Assembly (NCBI RefSeq): GCF_014287585.1
Contig: NZ_JACOOJ010000008.1
Span: forward strand, 110,901-174,900
Direction of reading: 5' to 3'
Source of the DNA: Parabacteroides hominis
Lineage (GTDB): Bacteria; Bacteroidota; Bacteroidia; Bacteroidales; Tannerellaceae
Length of the DNA: 64,000 nt
Both the position numbers and the translations under genes were made by a program. Below the pieces are notes generated by a model. It was not told the origin of the DNA and did no database searches. It saw nothing but the letters and a program-made list of their open reading frames with translations. Position 1 is the stretch's first letter; every line of letters begins with the position of its first letter. Positions 1 through 8,269 of this stretch are shown in pieces.

Positions 1-659
1 ACTCTTCTTATTTCGGGAAAGACACCAATATGTTGGCAACGGCCTGGCAGGTGACGATCATCAATACTTTTGTCGCGATACTGGCCGGTATCATGATCTT
101 CCCGGCTGTCTTCAGTTTCGGGATTGCACCGTCGGCAGGCGCCCAACTGGTATTCATCACTTTGCCGAATGTCTTCGAGCAGTTGCCGTTCAGCAGCTTG
201 TGGTCGCTTATTTTCTATATCCTGCTGGCGATGGCGGCGCTGACTTCCACCATTTCCCTGCATGAGGTGGTCACCGCTTATATCCATGAAGAATTTCATG
301 TGACACGGAAGAAAGCGGCCTGGTTCGTCTCTGCCGGCGTTTTATTCTTAGGCATCCTCAGTTCGCTCTCGTACGGGTTATTGAAAGAGTTCACGATAGG
401 CGGATTGATCTTTTTCGACATGCTGGATTACCTGACGGCCAAGATCATGCTGCCGTTAGGGGGAATGCTGACCTGCATCTTCGTCGGGACACGTGTCGAC
501 AAGAAGATCCTGAAAGCCGAGCTGACCAACGAGGGGACGATCAAGTTCCGCCTCTTCTCCATCTATGTCTTCTTCATGAAATACGTCTCTCCGATCGTCA
601 TCGGCATCGTATTCCTGAACGAGCTCGGCCTCCTCGACCAACTAAAGAAACTATTTTAA
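1..659 (+). CDS. Neurotransmitter:sodium symporter family transporter, C-terminal part
   Basis: About 219 C-terminal residues of an NSS/SNF-type transporter whose start lies outside the window. The frame is open from base 3 (SSYFGKDTN precedes the Met at 30). Family members couple Na+ entry to uptake of amino acids or related amines across the inner membrane. Hydrophobic helices are visible, for example IINTFVAILAGIMIFPAVF near the start, the helix with AALTSTISLHE, and a last helix VSPIVIGIVFLNELGLL. The segment with DTNMLATAW followed by the FPAVFSFG helix resembles bacterial NSS proteins. The substrate cannot be told from this fragment. Family call is firm; completeness of the gene is unknown. 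Confidence 0.85.
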   Translation, partial: SSYFGKDTNMLATAWQVTIINTFVAILAGIMIFPAVFSFGIAPSAGAQLVFITLPNVFEQLPFSSLWSLIFYILLAMAALTSTISLHEVVTAYIHEEFHVTRKKAAWFVSAGVLFLGILSSLSYGLLKEFTIGGLIFFDMLDYLTAKIMLPLGGMLTCIFVGTRVDKKILKAELTNEGTIKFRLFSIYVFFMKYVSPIVIGIVFLNELGLLDQLKKLF

Positions 660-667
660 AATAAACC

Positions 668-707
668 TGTAAGTTCCTTGCATATCGGCAGGGAACTTAT
701 ACCTTTG
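668..707 (+). promoter_or_regulatory. Promoter with overlapping hairpin for the toxin-antitoxin operon
   Basis: A -7 box TACCTTTG (700-707) follows a TTGC -33 box (678-681) with an 18-bp gap, matching the Bacteroidetes promoter pattern. An imperfect inverted repeat, TAAGTTCC near 670 against GGAACTTA ending at 700, covers the -33 region. It could act as an operator for autoregulation or as a terminator for the upstream gene, although no T-run follows it. Confidence 0.6.
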
Positions 708-739
708 TGAAATAGTATTCACTTAATAACAATTGCCTT

Positions 740-1003
740 ATGGAAATCAAAACCATTGAAAAGAAGAGAGTGGCATCTTTCCTGGAAACAACAGGAAATC
801 CATTTCCAACGTGGAAAGAAATGCAGCAGATAAGAAAAGAAAGAACTTCCCGCTACGGATTCGATCCCGCTACCGAAAGCGGAACGCTTTCCATCGGACA
901 GCTCACGAATATGATTCGCGAAGCCGAACAGGGACCTTTCTATACACTTGAAGACGGCAAACGAATGATACGACAATGGAGGGAACAAAGGCAAAACCGG
1001 TAA
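740..1003 (+). CDS. Putative antitoxin of a type II toxin-antitoxin pair
   Basis: An 87-residue charged protein directly upstream of, and overlapping by 28 bases, a RelE/ParE-like toxin gene. Antitoxins of such pairs bind their toxin and repress their own promoter. I do not recognise a specific DNA-binding fold. The N-terminal part (MEIKTIEKKRVASFLETTGN) and the C-terminal part rich in Arg and Glu (LEDGKRMIRQWREQRQNR) would fit a small DNA- or toxin-binding protein. The role rests on position and size. The promoter at 678-707 serves it, and the overlap implies translational coupling with the toxin. Confidence 0.65.
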   Translation: MEIKTIEKKRVASFLETTGNPFPTWKEMQQIRKERTSRYGFDPATESGTLSIGQLTNMIREAEQGPFYTLEDGKRMIRQWREQRQNR

Positions 1004-1311
1004 TCGCTTCTTTGCTTTTTTATTCATCAGTCGACCAAATCTTTACATATGGAAAAGAAAACTTCGGTGAAAGATCAGCAATCCAATACGAGAACCTTAT
1101 ATTTGAAAAAGTACGGCAATTAGCCACAGACTACTTGCTACATGCGGAATATCCTTATCTTCCGACAAAAGATAAACGATATAGAAGGATCGTCCTTCCG
1201 GCCCATCTGATCGTCTACCGTATAACGGCTAAACAAATCGAAGTATTAGACATTATACACCAGGCGCAGAGCATTTCTCATACAAAACGACTACGAAACA
1301 TCAAACCATAA
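976..1311 (+). CDS. RelE/ParE family toxin
   Basis: 111 residues with the layout of RelE/ParE toxins: an N-terminal helical half (SSVDQIFTYGKENFGERSA..), a middle GxxYRRIVLPAHLIVYRI-like strand region (here DKRYRRIVLPAHLIVYRI) and a final strand IEVLDIIHQAQS. Members either cut mRNA at the ribosome or poison gyrase; which one applies cannot be read from the sequence. The ATG at 976 overlaps the antitoxin end, and there is no other good start before the conserved region. The gene ends 12 bases before the next gene, so some readthrough is possible. Confidence 0.8.
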   Translation: MEGTKAKPVIASLLFYSSVDQIFTYGKENFGERSAIQYENLIFEKVRQLATDYLLHAEYPYLPTKDKRYRRIVLPAHLIVYRITAKQIEVLDIIHQAQSISHTKRLRNIKP

Positions 1312-1323
1312 ACAGATTCGACT

Positions 1324-2094
1324 ATGAACTGGCGCGACCTTCTCTATTTCTCCAAAGGCGAACGGAGGGCACTGGCTTTGCTCCTTTGCCTCATCACCAT
1401 TTCCTGGATTTTATTGCTTTGGACAGACGGGAAACGGATGCCTATCGCTTCGCAGACGGATGCCCATCGAACGGAAAACCGACAGGCATCGGGCGAAAAA
1501 CGGATAATCACCGGAAAAAACACATCCGAAAAGGAAACCGATTCTATCCGGCAGGAATCCGTATCCCATCCGAACGGAAATAAAAATACCCTTAAAGGTA
1601 AAAATTCCGCCCTTGCAGGTAACAGTTCCTACCCTATAGGGAAGAAACGGAAAGAATATTCCCCTTACACCCGGACGGAAAAGTACACGCCAGGAACCCT
1701 CGTCGAGCTCAACACCGCCGACACCACGATCCTGAAAAAAGTCCCCGGCATCGGTAGCACCTTCGCCCGGCGGATCGTGAAATACAGGGAACTCTTAGGC
1801 GGCTTCTACGATGTCAGCCAATTAGCGGAAGTGTACGGCATCGACGAAGAACGCTACCAGGCCCTCGCCCCCTGGTTCATTGCCGACACGCTCCACATAC
1901 GCCGGTTAGAGGTCAACGCCTTGCCTGCCGCCGTCCTCCGCAAGCACCCTTACCTCGACTACCGGCAGGCGAAAGCGATCGAACAGCTCCGAAAACAAAA
2001 AAGCAGGCTCTCCGGATGGGAGAACCTGCAACTGATAGAAGAATTTACAGATACGGACAAGAAGCGGCTCACACCGTACCTGTCATTTAAGTGA
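1324..2094 (+). CDS. Helix-hairpin-helix domain protein (ComEA-like)
   Basis: 256 residues. The N-terminus has one membrane helix (ALALLLCLITISWILLLW, about residues 20-37). A polar, low-complexity linker follows (residues 45-120). Two helix-hairpin-helix units come next: ELNTADTTILKKVPGIGSTFARRI from about 128, and a second with LEVNALPAAVLRKHPYLDYRQAKAI near 198. HhH pairs bind DNA without sequence preference, as in ComEA. A membrane anchor followed by HhH units suggests DNA binding outside the inner membrane, which is an inference. Bacteroidales carry many such genes of unknown role. The gene ends just 4 bases from the convergent hydrolase gene. Confidence 0.8.
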   Translation: MNWRDLLYFSKGERRALALLLCLITISWILLLWTDGKRMPIASQTDAHRTENRQASGEKRIITGKNTSEKETDSIRQESVSHPNGNKNTLKGKNSALAGNSSYPIGKKRKEYSPYTRTEKYTPGTLVELNTADTTILKKVPGIGSTFARRIVKYRELLGGFYDVSQLAEVYGIDEERYQALAPWFIADTLHIRRLEVNALPAAVLRKHPYLDYRQAKAIEQLRKQKSRLSGWENLQLIEEFTDTDKKRLTPYLSFK

Positions 2095-2097
2095 ACT

Positions 2098-2976
2098 TCA
2101 AAACGCGACTTGTATCATCACGGGGAAATGATCCGACGGGAAACGCCCGTACTGCATATCGTTGAGAACAGCATACTTCTTCACCTTCGTCCCCTTCGTC
2201 ACCCAGATATAATCGATGCGGTTCTTCATCTCGGAATCCGTCTTGAAGCTGTTGTAAGTGCCTTCCGTACCGTAGCGCGGCTGCTCGCTCAGGTTGTACG
2301 AGTCCAGCAGGAGGCCGTCGGACGCCAACGTCACCATCGGTTCGTCGGTCGGGACGGCATTGAAGTCTCCCGTCGCAAAGACCGTCGCATCCGTTCCGGC
2401 AATCTGCTTGATACGGGCGACCAGCAGCTTGGAGGATTCCCGGCGTGCCACCTTCCCTTGATGGTCGTAATGGGAATTGAAGAAATAGAACACTTTGCCG
2501 CTCACCTTATCCCGGAACTTGCCCCAGGAGCAGATACGGTTGCAGCAAGTAGCATCCCAGCCCTTTCCCGGAACATCCGGCGTCTCGGAAAACCAGAAGT
2601 TCCCCTTGTCTAACAAGTCGAAACGACCGGTCTTATAGAAGATGGCGGAGTGTTCGCCCGCATCCTCCCCGTCATCGCGCCCGGCACCGATATAGGCATA
2701 CCCGTCCAGTTCGGCAATCCCGTCCAGCATATGCCTGAACCCTTCCTGTGTCCCGAAGATATCGAAATCGTGGAAGCGGATCAGCCCTTTCACCATCTCC
2801 TTGCGGTTCGGCCAGGCATTCACGCCATCCTTCTCCGTGTCCATACGGAGGTTGAAGGTCGCCACGTTCAGTTCGCCCTTCCCGCCTGTAGCCGGGCGGG
2901 ATTCTTTCATGGCCCATGACTGGAGCAAAGCAGCCAGCAGGAGGACCGAAGCAAATACACTTATCGTCTTTTTCAT
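2098..2976 (-). CDS. Endonuclease/exonuclease/phosphatase family hydrolase
   Basis: 292 residues with an N-terminal signal sequence (MKKTISVFASVLLLAALLQS). The EEP fold is clear: VATFNLRMDTEKDG (metal-binding Asn), FGTQEGF (metal-binding Glu), NSHYDHQG, a GDFNAVPTDEP loop, and a C-terminal SDHFPV with the catalytic Asp-His. These enzymes cut phosphodiesters in nucleic acids, lipids or sugar phosphates, and this one is exported. It lies 26 bases downstream of susD on the same strand, so it is probably the third gene of the susC-susD operon and may act on a substrate carried by that system. The substrate is unknown. Confidence 0.85.
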   Translation of the reverse strand: MKKTISVFASVLLLAALLQSWAMKESRPATGGKGELNVATFNLRMDTEKDGVNAWPNRKEMVKGLIRFHDFDIFGTQEGFRHMLDGIAELDGYAYIGAGRDDGEDAGEHSAIFYKTGRFDLLDKGNFWFSETPDVPGKGWDATCCNRICSWGKFRDKVSGKVFYFFNSHYDHQGKVARRESSKLLVARIKQIAGTDATVFATGDFNAVPTDEPMVTLASDGLLLDSYNLSEQPRYGTEGTYNSFKTDSEMKNRIDYIWVTKGTKVKKYAVLNDMQYGRFPSDHFPVMIQVAF

Positions 2977-3002
2977 ATCCTTATCATTTATCGATTATAC
3001 AT

Positions 3003-4757
3003 TTACCAACCCGGATTCTGTTTCAGGTTTCCGTTCTTGATGATTGCCGACTGAGGGATCGGATAGTAATACTGGCGGCCATCGCCGTACCAGATGCGCG
3101 GATCATCGTCCGACCAGGTCAGGTTGCCCGAAGTCGCCCCGGTCAATCCCTGCTGCGTGCCCTCTCCTACCGGGACAGGCGTACAGGAAGCAGGCAGCCC
3201 GGTAGGTTTCTCTCCCTTATAGAAGATCACGTCCGGCGTACCGTCCTTGTCGAGGTCCATCTGGACATTCAGGGCGGGGACATAGATGCCGGTCCAACGC
3301 ATCGTCATCAGCTCGCCCCGTTTCCAACGTTTCAGGTCGGTGAAACGGAAACCTTCCAACGCCAGTTCGATGGAACGCTCACGGCGCACTTCGAGGATGA
3401 CCGGGTCGGAGATATTCGGGAAATAGTTCTGCTGGAAATAAGCGTCCACCTTGGTCGGCTTGGCAGAAAGGCCGCCGGTGATACCGGCACGTGCACGCAG
3501 CACACCGACCGTATTCGCCCAATCCGCATCCGTCAGCGTCCCCAACTCGGCTTTTGCCTCGGCATAGTTTAGCAGGACTTCGGCATAGCGAAACAACGGG
3601 ATCGCATTCGTGTTCAAAGCGCCGGCATCGTATTTGGTATCATCCAACGTATATTTGATCGGTTGGTAGCCCGTATAGGAATAGCCGTTGAAGTTAGGAG
3701 CAGCAGGCGCCCCGTCGCGTTCATACCCCGGTGTGCGGATCGTCTGAGCGAGGCGTGCGTCGCGGTTCCGGCATTCGTCGTAGAACTCCATCGTCTCGTA
3801 GCCGGCACGGTCCGTAAACGGTGTCCCGTCCGTGTTCAGGAAGGTATTGACGAACGTACGGATCATGCTGAAGCGTGCCCCGTACGTGCCCGAAGTCCAC
3901 CACCAGTTAGCCTCGCCCAACACGGCCAGCCCGGCATCGGCGCAACTCGCCAGCATCACTTCGCCGGTAACCGGCTTGTCACTGATGAACAGCGAACGGA
4001 AAGAAGCCTCCGTGCCCTCACCCGTATAAATGGAGTACCCGCTTTCTTTCATAACCGCTTCGGCTGCACGGACAGCCTCCTGATACCATTCGCCAGCCGA
4101 GTCGGTCAATCCCAACTCCGTATGATACTTGCGGAAAGAAGCCTCGAAGAGGCAGATACGGGATTTCAACGCATAAGCCACCCATTTCGTCACCAGCGAT
4201 CCGGTTTCGTCCTTCGTCCGCGAGATATTCGCACAAGCGAAATCCAAATCTTCCAATACATGATCCATGACGACAGTCCTCGAATCGCGTGGAGCAAACA
4301 GCAACTCGTCGTCCACACCCAACGTGCGGTCTATCCAGGGCACATCGCCGAAACGCACCACCATCTTGTAGTAAAAATAAGCACGGAAGAAGCGGGCCAG
4401 GCCGATATAGTTGTTACGGACAGACTCATCGACCGCCTCGTTCGTGCAGTTTTCGATAAAGTAATTGATGTTACGCAAGTCGCTCCACGACCATCCGTCG
4501 CTCAACTCTGCCGAGTAAGCCCCTTCACGGATAAAGTTGTCGAAGCTGGTCACCGCCCCATAGTCGCACATCGCATCCTGCCGGAACCCATTCGCCACCG
4601 AAGGGAGCATGTTATAGAAGGAGTAGGAATACGTTTCCAGCCCCTTCTCGGTCCTGAAGACCGTGTCCTTGTCCACCGAAGCCTGCGGTATCTCGTCCAT
4701 CGAGCAGGAAGAAAGAAGTAAACAGGCAGATACAAAAGAATATATAATCCGTTTCAT
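3003..4757 (-). CDS. SusD/RagB family nutrient-binding outer membrane lipoprotein
   Basis: 584 residues. The lipoprotein signal ends LLLSSCSMDEIPQ, so Cys18 is likely lipidated. SusD features are present: an N-terminal helical part with ADYGAV/NYFIENCTNEA-like segments, TPR-like helices with FFRAYFYYKMVVRFGDVPWI, a middle RYAEVLLNYAEAKAEL, the RRERSIELALEGFRFTDLKRW motif, and an end YYYPIPQSAIIKNGN. The protein sits on the cell surface and closes over its SusC partner to capture glycans or peptides. It is 19 bases downstream of susC. The ligand cannot be inferred, since no glycan-degrading enzyme is directly attached to this pair. Confidence 0.95.
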   Translation of the reverse strand: MKRIIYSFVSACLLLSSCSMDEIPQASVDKDTVFRTEKGLETYSYSFYNMLPSVANGFRQDAMCDYGAVTSFDNFIREGAYSAELSDGWSWSDLRNINYFIENCTNEAVDESVRNNYIGLARFFRAYFYYKMVVRFGDVPWIDRTLGVDDELLFAPRDSRTVVMDHVLEDLDFACANISRTKDETGSLVTKWVAYALKSRICLFEASFRKYHTELGLTDSAGEWYQEAVRAAEAVMKESGYSIYTGEGTEASFRSLFISDKPVTGEVMLASCADAGLAVLGEANWWWTSGTYGARFSMIRTFVNTFLNTDGTPFTDRAGYETMEFYDECRNRDARLAQTIRTPGYERDGAPAAPNFNGYSYTGYQPIKYTLDDTKYDAGALNTNAIPLFRYAEVLLNYAEAKAELGTLTDADWANTVGVLRARAGITGGLSAKPTKVDAYFQQNYFPNISDPVILEVRRERSIELALEGFRFTDLKRWKRGELMTMRWTGIYVPALNVQMDLDKDGTPDVIFYKGEKPTGLPASCTPVPVGEGTQQGLTGATSGNLTWSDDDPRIWYGDGRQYYYPIPQSAIIKNGNLKQNPGW

Positions 4758-4776
4758 GTCGTTGATAGTTCTTTAG

Positions 4777-7700
4777 TTAAAATGTTACTGATAAACCTAA
4801 ACTCACACTCTTCATCTGCGGATAGCTGTTCCCGTCACCGCTGCCACGGTTCCCGTTCAGCCCGGAGGACATATCGGCATCCGTCAGGTCGGGATCGGAA
4901 CCGTAGATGTTCGTCACATCCAAGTCGCGTGTATGTTTATAGAGCGGAGACCAGCACCAGAGGTTCTCGGCGGATATATAGACCCGTACGTTCTGCAACT
5001 TTGCCTTTGAAACAACCTGTTGCGGCAGGGTGTAACCGAATTGCAGGTTCTTCAGACGGATATACGCGACATTCTGCAGGTAGCGGGTCTGCGGCGTAGA
5101 CTTCAGGGAAGCATTGTAACCGGCATAACGGGGCAGGTAAGCATCCGTATTGTCTTCGGTCCAGTAGTTGCCCTGATGCCAGGTCGGCATGTTGTTGTAC
5201 GGGCGGTTGTACTGTCCCCAGAAGATACATTCCGAACTGGGATACCAATCCTGTTTCCCCACCCCCTGGAAGAATGCAGAGAGGAAGAAGTTGTTCCAGT
5301 CGCCGGAGAGATTGAGGCTGTAGGAATAGCGGGGCAGTGCGTTACCGATCACCTTCTTGTCGCCATGATCGTCCAATGTGTTATTGCCGTAGTCGATCAC
5401 TTTATCGCCGTTCAGGTCCTTGATCTTCACGTCTCCCGGATAGGTGATGCGTTTGGAGGAAGACTGGATCAGCGTCTGGTCGGCATGGCTGTCGATATCG
5501 GCCTGGTCCTTGAACAGCCCTTCGGTCACATATCCCCAGATTTCACCGACGCGCTTGCCGGCATAGTAGTCGTCCAGGTTACCCGTCTGGTTGTTATAGC
5601 GGTCGATGGTCGAGATATAGTCGGACAACGTACCGCGGATCTCGTAGTTGAACGGTTTCTCCGCCAATGTGAACTGGTCGCGCCAGGTCAGCGTGATTTC
5701 CCATCCTTTGGTCGTCATGTCGGCATAGTTGCCTTTGGGAGAAGAGGCGCCGAAGACGTCGGGAAGCGTTTCGCCGACCGTGTACATATCCGTTGTCTTA
5801 CGGATGTAATAGTCGCCGTTGAACTGCAAACGGTTGTTCAGCATGCCGAAGTCCAGTCCGACGTCGGTCGTCGTAGCCGTTTCCCAGGTCAATCCGTCAG
5901 GCATGACAGCCGGAGCGCTCGTGTACTTATTCTTCAAGCCGTTCAAGACACGACCGGAAGTGCTGATGCTCAACAGTTCGAGATAACTGTACGGAGAGAC
6001 GTTACCGTTACCCAACGAGCCGTATGAGGCACGTATTTTCAGATTAGAAAACAGGTCCGGGTTTATTTTCCAAAACGATTCCTCCGACACACGCCATCCA
6101 CCCGATACGGAAGGGAAAAACGCCCATTGCTGGTCGGTCGGGAATTTGGAAGAGCCATCATAGCGTCCGTTCACTTCCAACAGGTAGCGGTCCTTGAAGG
6201 CATAGTTCATACGGAAGAAACCGCCTGCCACGCGCCATTTGTTATAACCGCCCGATGTGGTGATCGCATCTCCTAACGCCAAGTTGATATTTTCCGATTC
6301 GTCGAGCAGCAAGCCGTTACGCTGCACGTATGTGCTCTTATAGGTAGACTGTTCATAGTTGTAACCGATCATTCCCTTGAAATAATGCGCATCGCCAAAT
6401 GTTTCCTCATAGTCGGCATACAGGTTGGTCGCGATATACTCGGTCCGCATATTACTCTCCTTCAAGTCATTGTACTTCGTGCTAAGTTCGCGTGTTTCTC
6501 CCTCGTATGTGCTGTAAGGAACCGGTACACGGCGTTGCGTCTGCGCCTCATCCGTATTGCGGAACGTGAAGTCGCCCCGTACGTGCAGCTTGTTTTCTAA
6601 GAAGGAAGCCGTAAAGCCGGTCGTATTCTTCAATACCTTGTTATTGGTGTCGATCCCGTTCTTGCCATAGATAAAGTCACCGACCGAATAGGCGGCCGAG
6701 AAGGTCAGGCTACCGTCGGGATTGAAGATAGGCGAGGTCGGATGGCCTTCATCGGAAATGTTACGCCAGATGGAACCGCCTTCGCCGACGTTGATCGGGT
6801 TATGGTAATCCATGTTTGAAAAGTCCATATTGTTCTCGATCTTCAGCCAGTCGAACACCTGCACGGAACCTTTCGCACGCAGGTTCATCATCTTATAATC
6901 ATCGGTATTGTAGCGGAACAAGCCGTCGTAGCCATAGAAACGCCCGGAAACGTAGTAGTTCAGCTTCCCGTTGTTACCGGTCACCGACAAGTTATGATCC
7001 TGCGCGAAGGTCGTTTTCTTATACAGGGCGTCGTAATAGTCCTCGTTGCCGTAGTAGACGTATTTGCCGGTAGCATCGACCGTCACCTCGTCAGTTATGC
7101 CCTGTTCCTTCCGGTTCTTGAAGTCTTCCAGCCAGCCGAGGGAGAATTCCTGCGTCTTGTTGATGTTCTTAGGGTCGGCCGAATAGTTGTTCCACGCATG
7201 ATAGGCTTCATAGAAGTGGCTGGCATATTCATATCCGTCGGTCACGAAGTCGGGAACCGTCACCGGCTTCTGCACGGCGAAGTTACCGGAATAGGTGATG
7301 GAAGTCTTGTCCTTAGTCGGCTCTTTGGTGGTGATCAGGACAACACCGAAAGTACCGCGCGCGCCATAGATGGCAGCCGAGGCGGCATCTTTCAGGACAG
7401 ACACGCTGGCGATATCGTTCGGATTCAACATCGAGGGATCGCCTTCCACACCGTCGATCAGGACTAACGCACTACCGCCCTGCCCGATCGAAGTCGTACC
7501 GCGGACATTATAACTCGCCGAGCGGGTCGGCTTGCCGTCGGTCAACTGGATGTTCAGGTTGGGGATCGAACCTTGCAAGGCCTGTGTCACGTTGGGGACG
7601 GAACGATTGTCAAACACTTCGCTGGTCACCTGTTCGACGGCTCCGGTCAGGTTCACTTTCTTCTGCGTGCCGTAACCGACCACGACTACTTCGTCCAGCG

Positions 7701-8055
7701 TCTGCGTATCTTCCATCAAGACTACTTTCAAGTCTTTCTCTCCTTTCAGTGTGATTTCTTTCGGAATATATCCGATAAAAGAGATTGTTAACACAGCGTC
7801 AGGGGCTACTTCCAGCGAGAACTTCCCGTCGATATCGGTCACCGTCCCGTTAGTCGTTCCTTTTTCCACTACATTGGCTCCGATAACGGGTTCCCCGTAT
7901 CCATCCACAATCGTACCTGTCAGATGATACGTTCCCTGCCGGGTAACGCTTATGATTCCGCCCGGATTGGCGGAATAGATTACAGGGATTCCCTGTAATG
8001 CACCTGCGATACATAGTAAACCCGCAAACCGGGTCACTCTACTCTTAATCTCCAT
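4777..8055 (-). CDS. SusC/RagA family TonB-linked outer membrane transporter
   Basis: 1092 residues. Signal sequence, then a carboxypeptidase-D-like domain (YHLTGTIVDGYGEPVIGANV.., about residues 42-120), the TonB box region EVVVVGYGTQKK (about 121-132), a plug (VRGTTSIGQGGSALVLIDGV, VLKDAASAAIYGARG) and a long beta-barrel ending SLGLSVTF. It imports ligand handed over by SusD using TonB energy. It lacks the STN domain found in transporters that signal to anti-sigma factors, and no sigma/anti-sigma pair is next to it. A promoter, TATATTTG on the minus strand (8078-8085), lies just upstream, so this is the first gene of a susC-susD-hydrolase operon. Confidence 0.95.
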   Translation of the reverse strand: MEIKSRVTRFAGLLCIAGALQGIPVIYSANPGGIISVTRQGTYHLTGTIVDGYGEPVIGANVVEKGTTNGTVTDIDGKFSLEVAPDAVLTISFIGYIPKEITLKGEKDLKVVLMEDTQTLDEVVVVGYGTQKKVNLTGAVEQVTSEVFDNRSVPNVTQALQGSIPNLNIQLTDGKPTRSASYNVRGTTSIGQGGSALVLIDGVEGDPSMLNPNDIASVSVLKDAASAAIYGARGTFGVVLITTKEPTKDKTSITYSGNFAVQKPVTVPDFVTDGYEYASHFYEAYHAWNNYSADPKNINKTQEFSLGWLEDFKNRKEQGITDEVTVDATGKYVYYGNEDYYDALYKKTTFAQDHNLSVTGNNGKLNYYVSGRFYGYDGLFRYNTDDYKMMNLRAKGSVQVFDWLKIENNMDFSNMDYHNPINVGEGGSIWRNISDEGHPTSPIFNPDGSLTFSAAYSVGDFIYGKNGIDTNNKVLKNTTGFTASFLENKLHVRGDFTFRNTDEAQTQRRVPVPYSTYEGETRELSTKYNDLKESNMRTEYIATNLYADYEETFGDAHYFKGMIGYNYEQSTYKSTYVQRNGLLLDESENINLALGDAITTSGGYNKWRVAGGFFRMNYAFKDRYLLEVNGRYDGSSKFPTDQQWAFFPSVSGGWRVSEESFWKINPDLFSNLKIRASYGSLGNGNVSPYSYLELLSISTSGRVLNGLKNKYTSAPAVMPDGLTWETATTTDVGLDFGMLNNRLQFNGDYYIRKTTDMYTVGETLPDVFGASSPKGNYADMTTKGWEITLTWRDQFTLAEKPFNYEIRGTLSDYISTIDRYNNQTGNLDDYYAGKRVGEIWGYVTEGLFKDQADIDSHADQTLIQSSSKRITYPGDVKIKDLNGDKVIDYGNNTLDDHGDKKVIGNALPRYSYSLNLSGDWNNFFLSAFFQGVGKQDWYPSSECIFWGQYNRPYNNMPTWHQGNYWTEDNTDAYLPRYAGYNASLKSTPQTRYLQNVAYIRLKNLQFGYTLPQQVVSKAKLQNVRVYISAENLWCWSPLYKHTRDLDVTNIYGSDPDLTDADMSSGLNGNRGSGDGNSYPQMKSVSLGLSVTF

Positions 8056-8077
8056 GTTTGTTCTTTTTGCGTTAAAA

Positions 8078-8111
8078 CAAATATATTTTTACCTATTAAA
8101 ACCGCTGCAAA
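8078..8111 (-). promoter_or_regulatory. Promoter of the susC operon
   Basis: Reading leftward, TTTG (8108-8111) is followed after 22 bp by TATATTTG (8078-8085), matching the Bacteroidetes -33/-7 pattern. The start codon at 8055 would leave a short leader of about 15 nt. Confidence 0.6.
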
Positions 8112-8203
8112 GGAACAACCGGAGTATTAAATCAGCGTTTACTATTCATTACAATATCGTTACAAAAGCCGTGGCAATATTACTTTATTTTCAGGGCATA
8201 CAA

Positions 8204-8234
8204 AGAAAAAAGGGCGCCCTCGCGGACGCCCTTT
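8204..8234 (-). terminator. Intrinsic terminator after the 2102-residue surface protein gene
   Basis: Reading leftward, an 11-bp stem starting AAAGGGCG and ending CGCCCTTT, with a GCGA tetraloop and one G-T pair, is followed by a T-rich tail (TTTTTTC). It lies about 35 bases past the stop codon at 8270. Confidence 0.85.
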
Positions 8235-8269
8235 CTCATTCAATACTAAAACTCTCTATACATAATGGA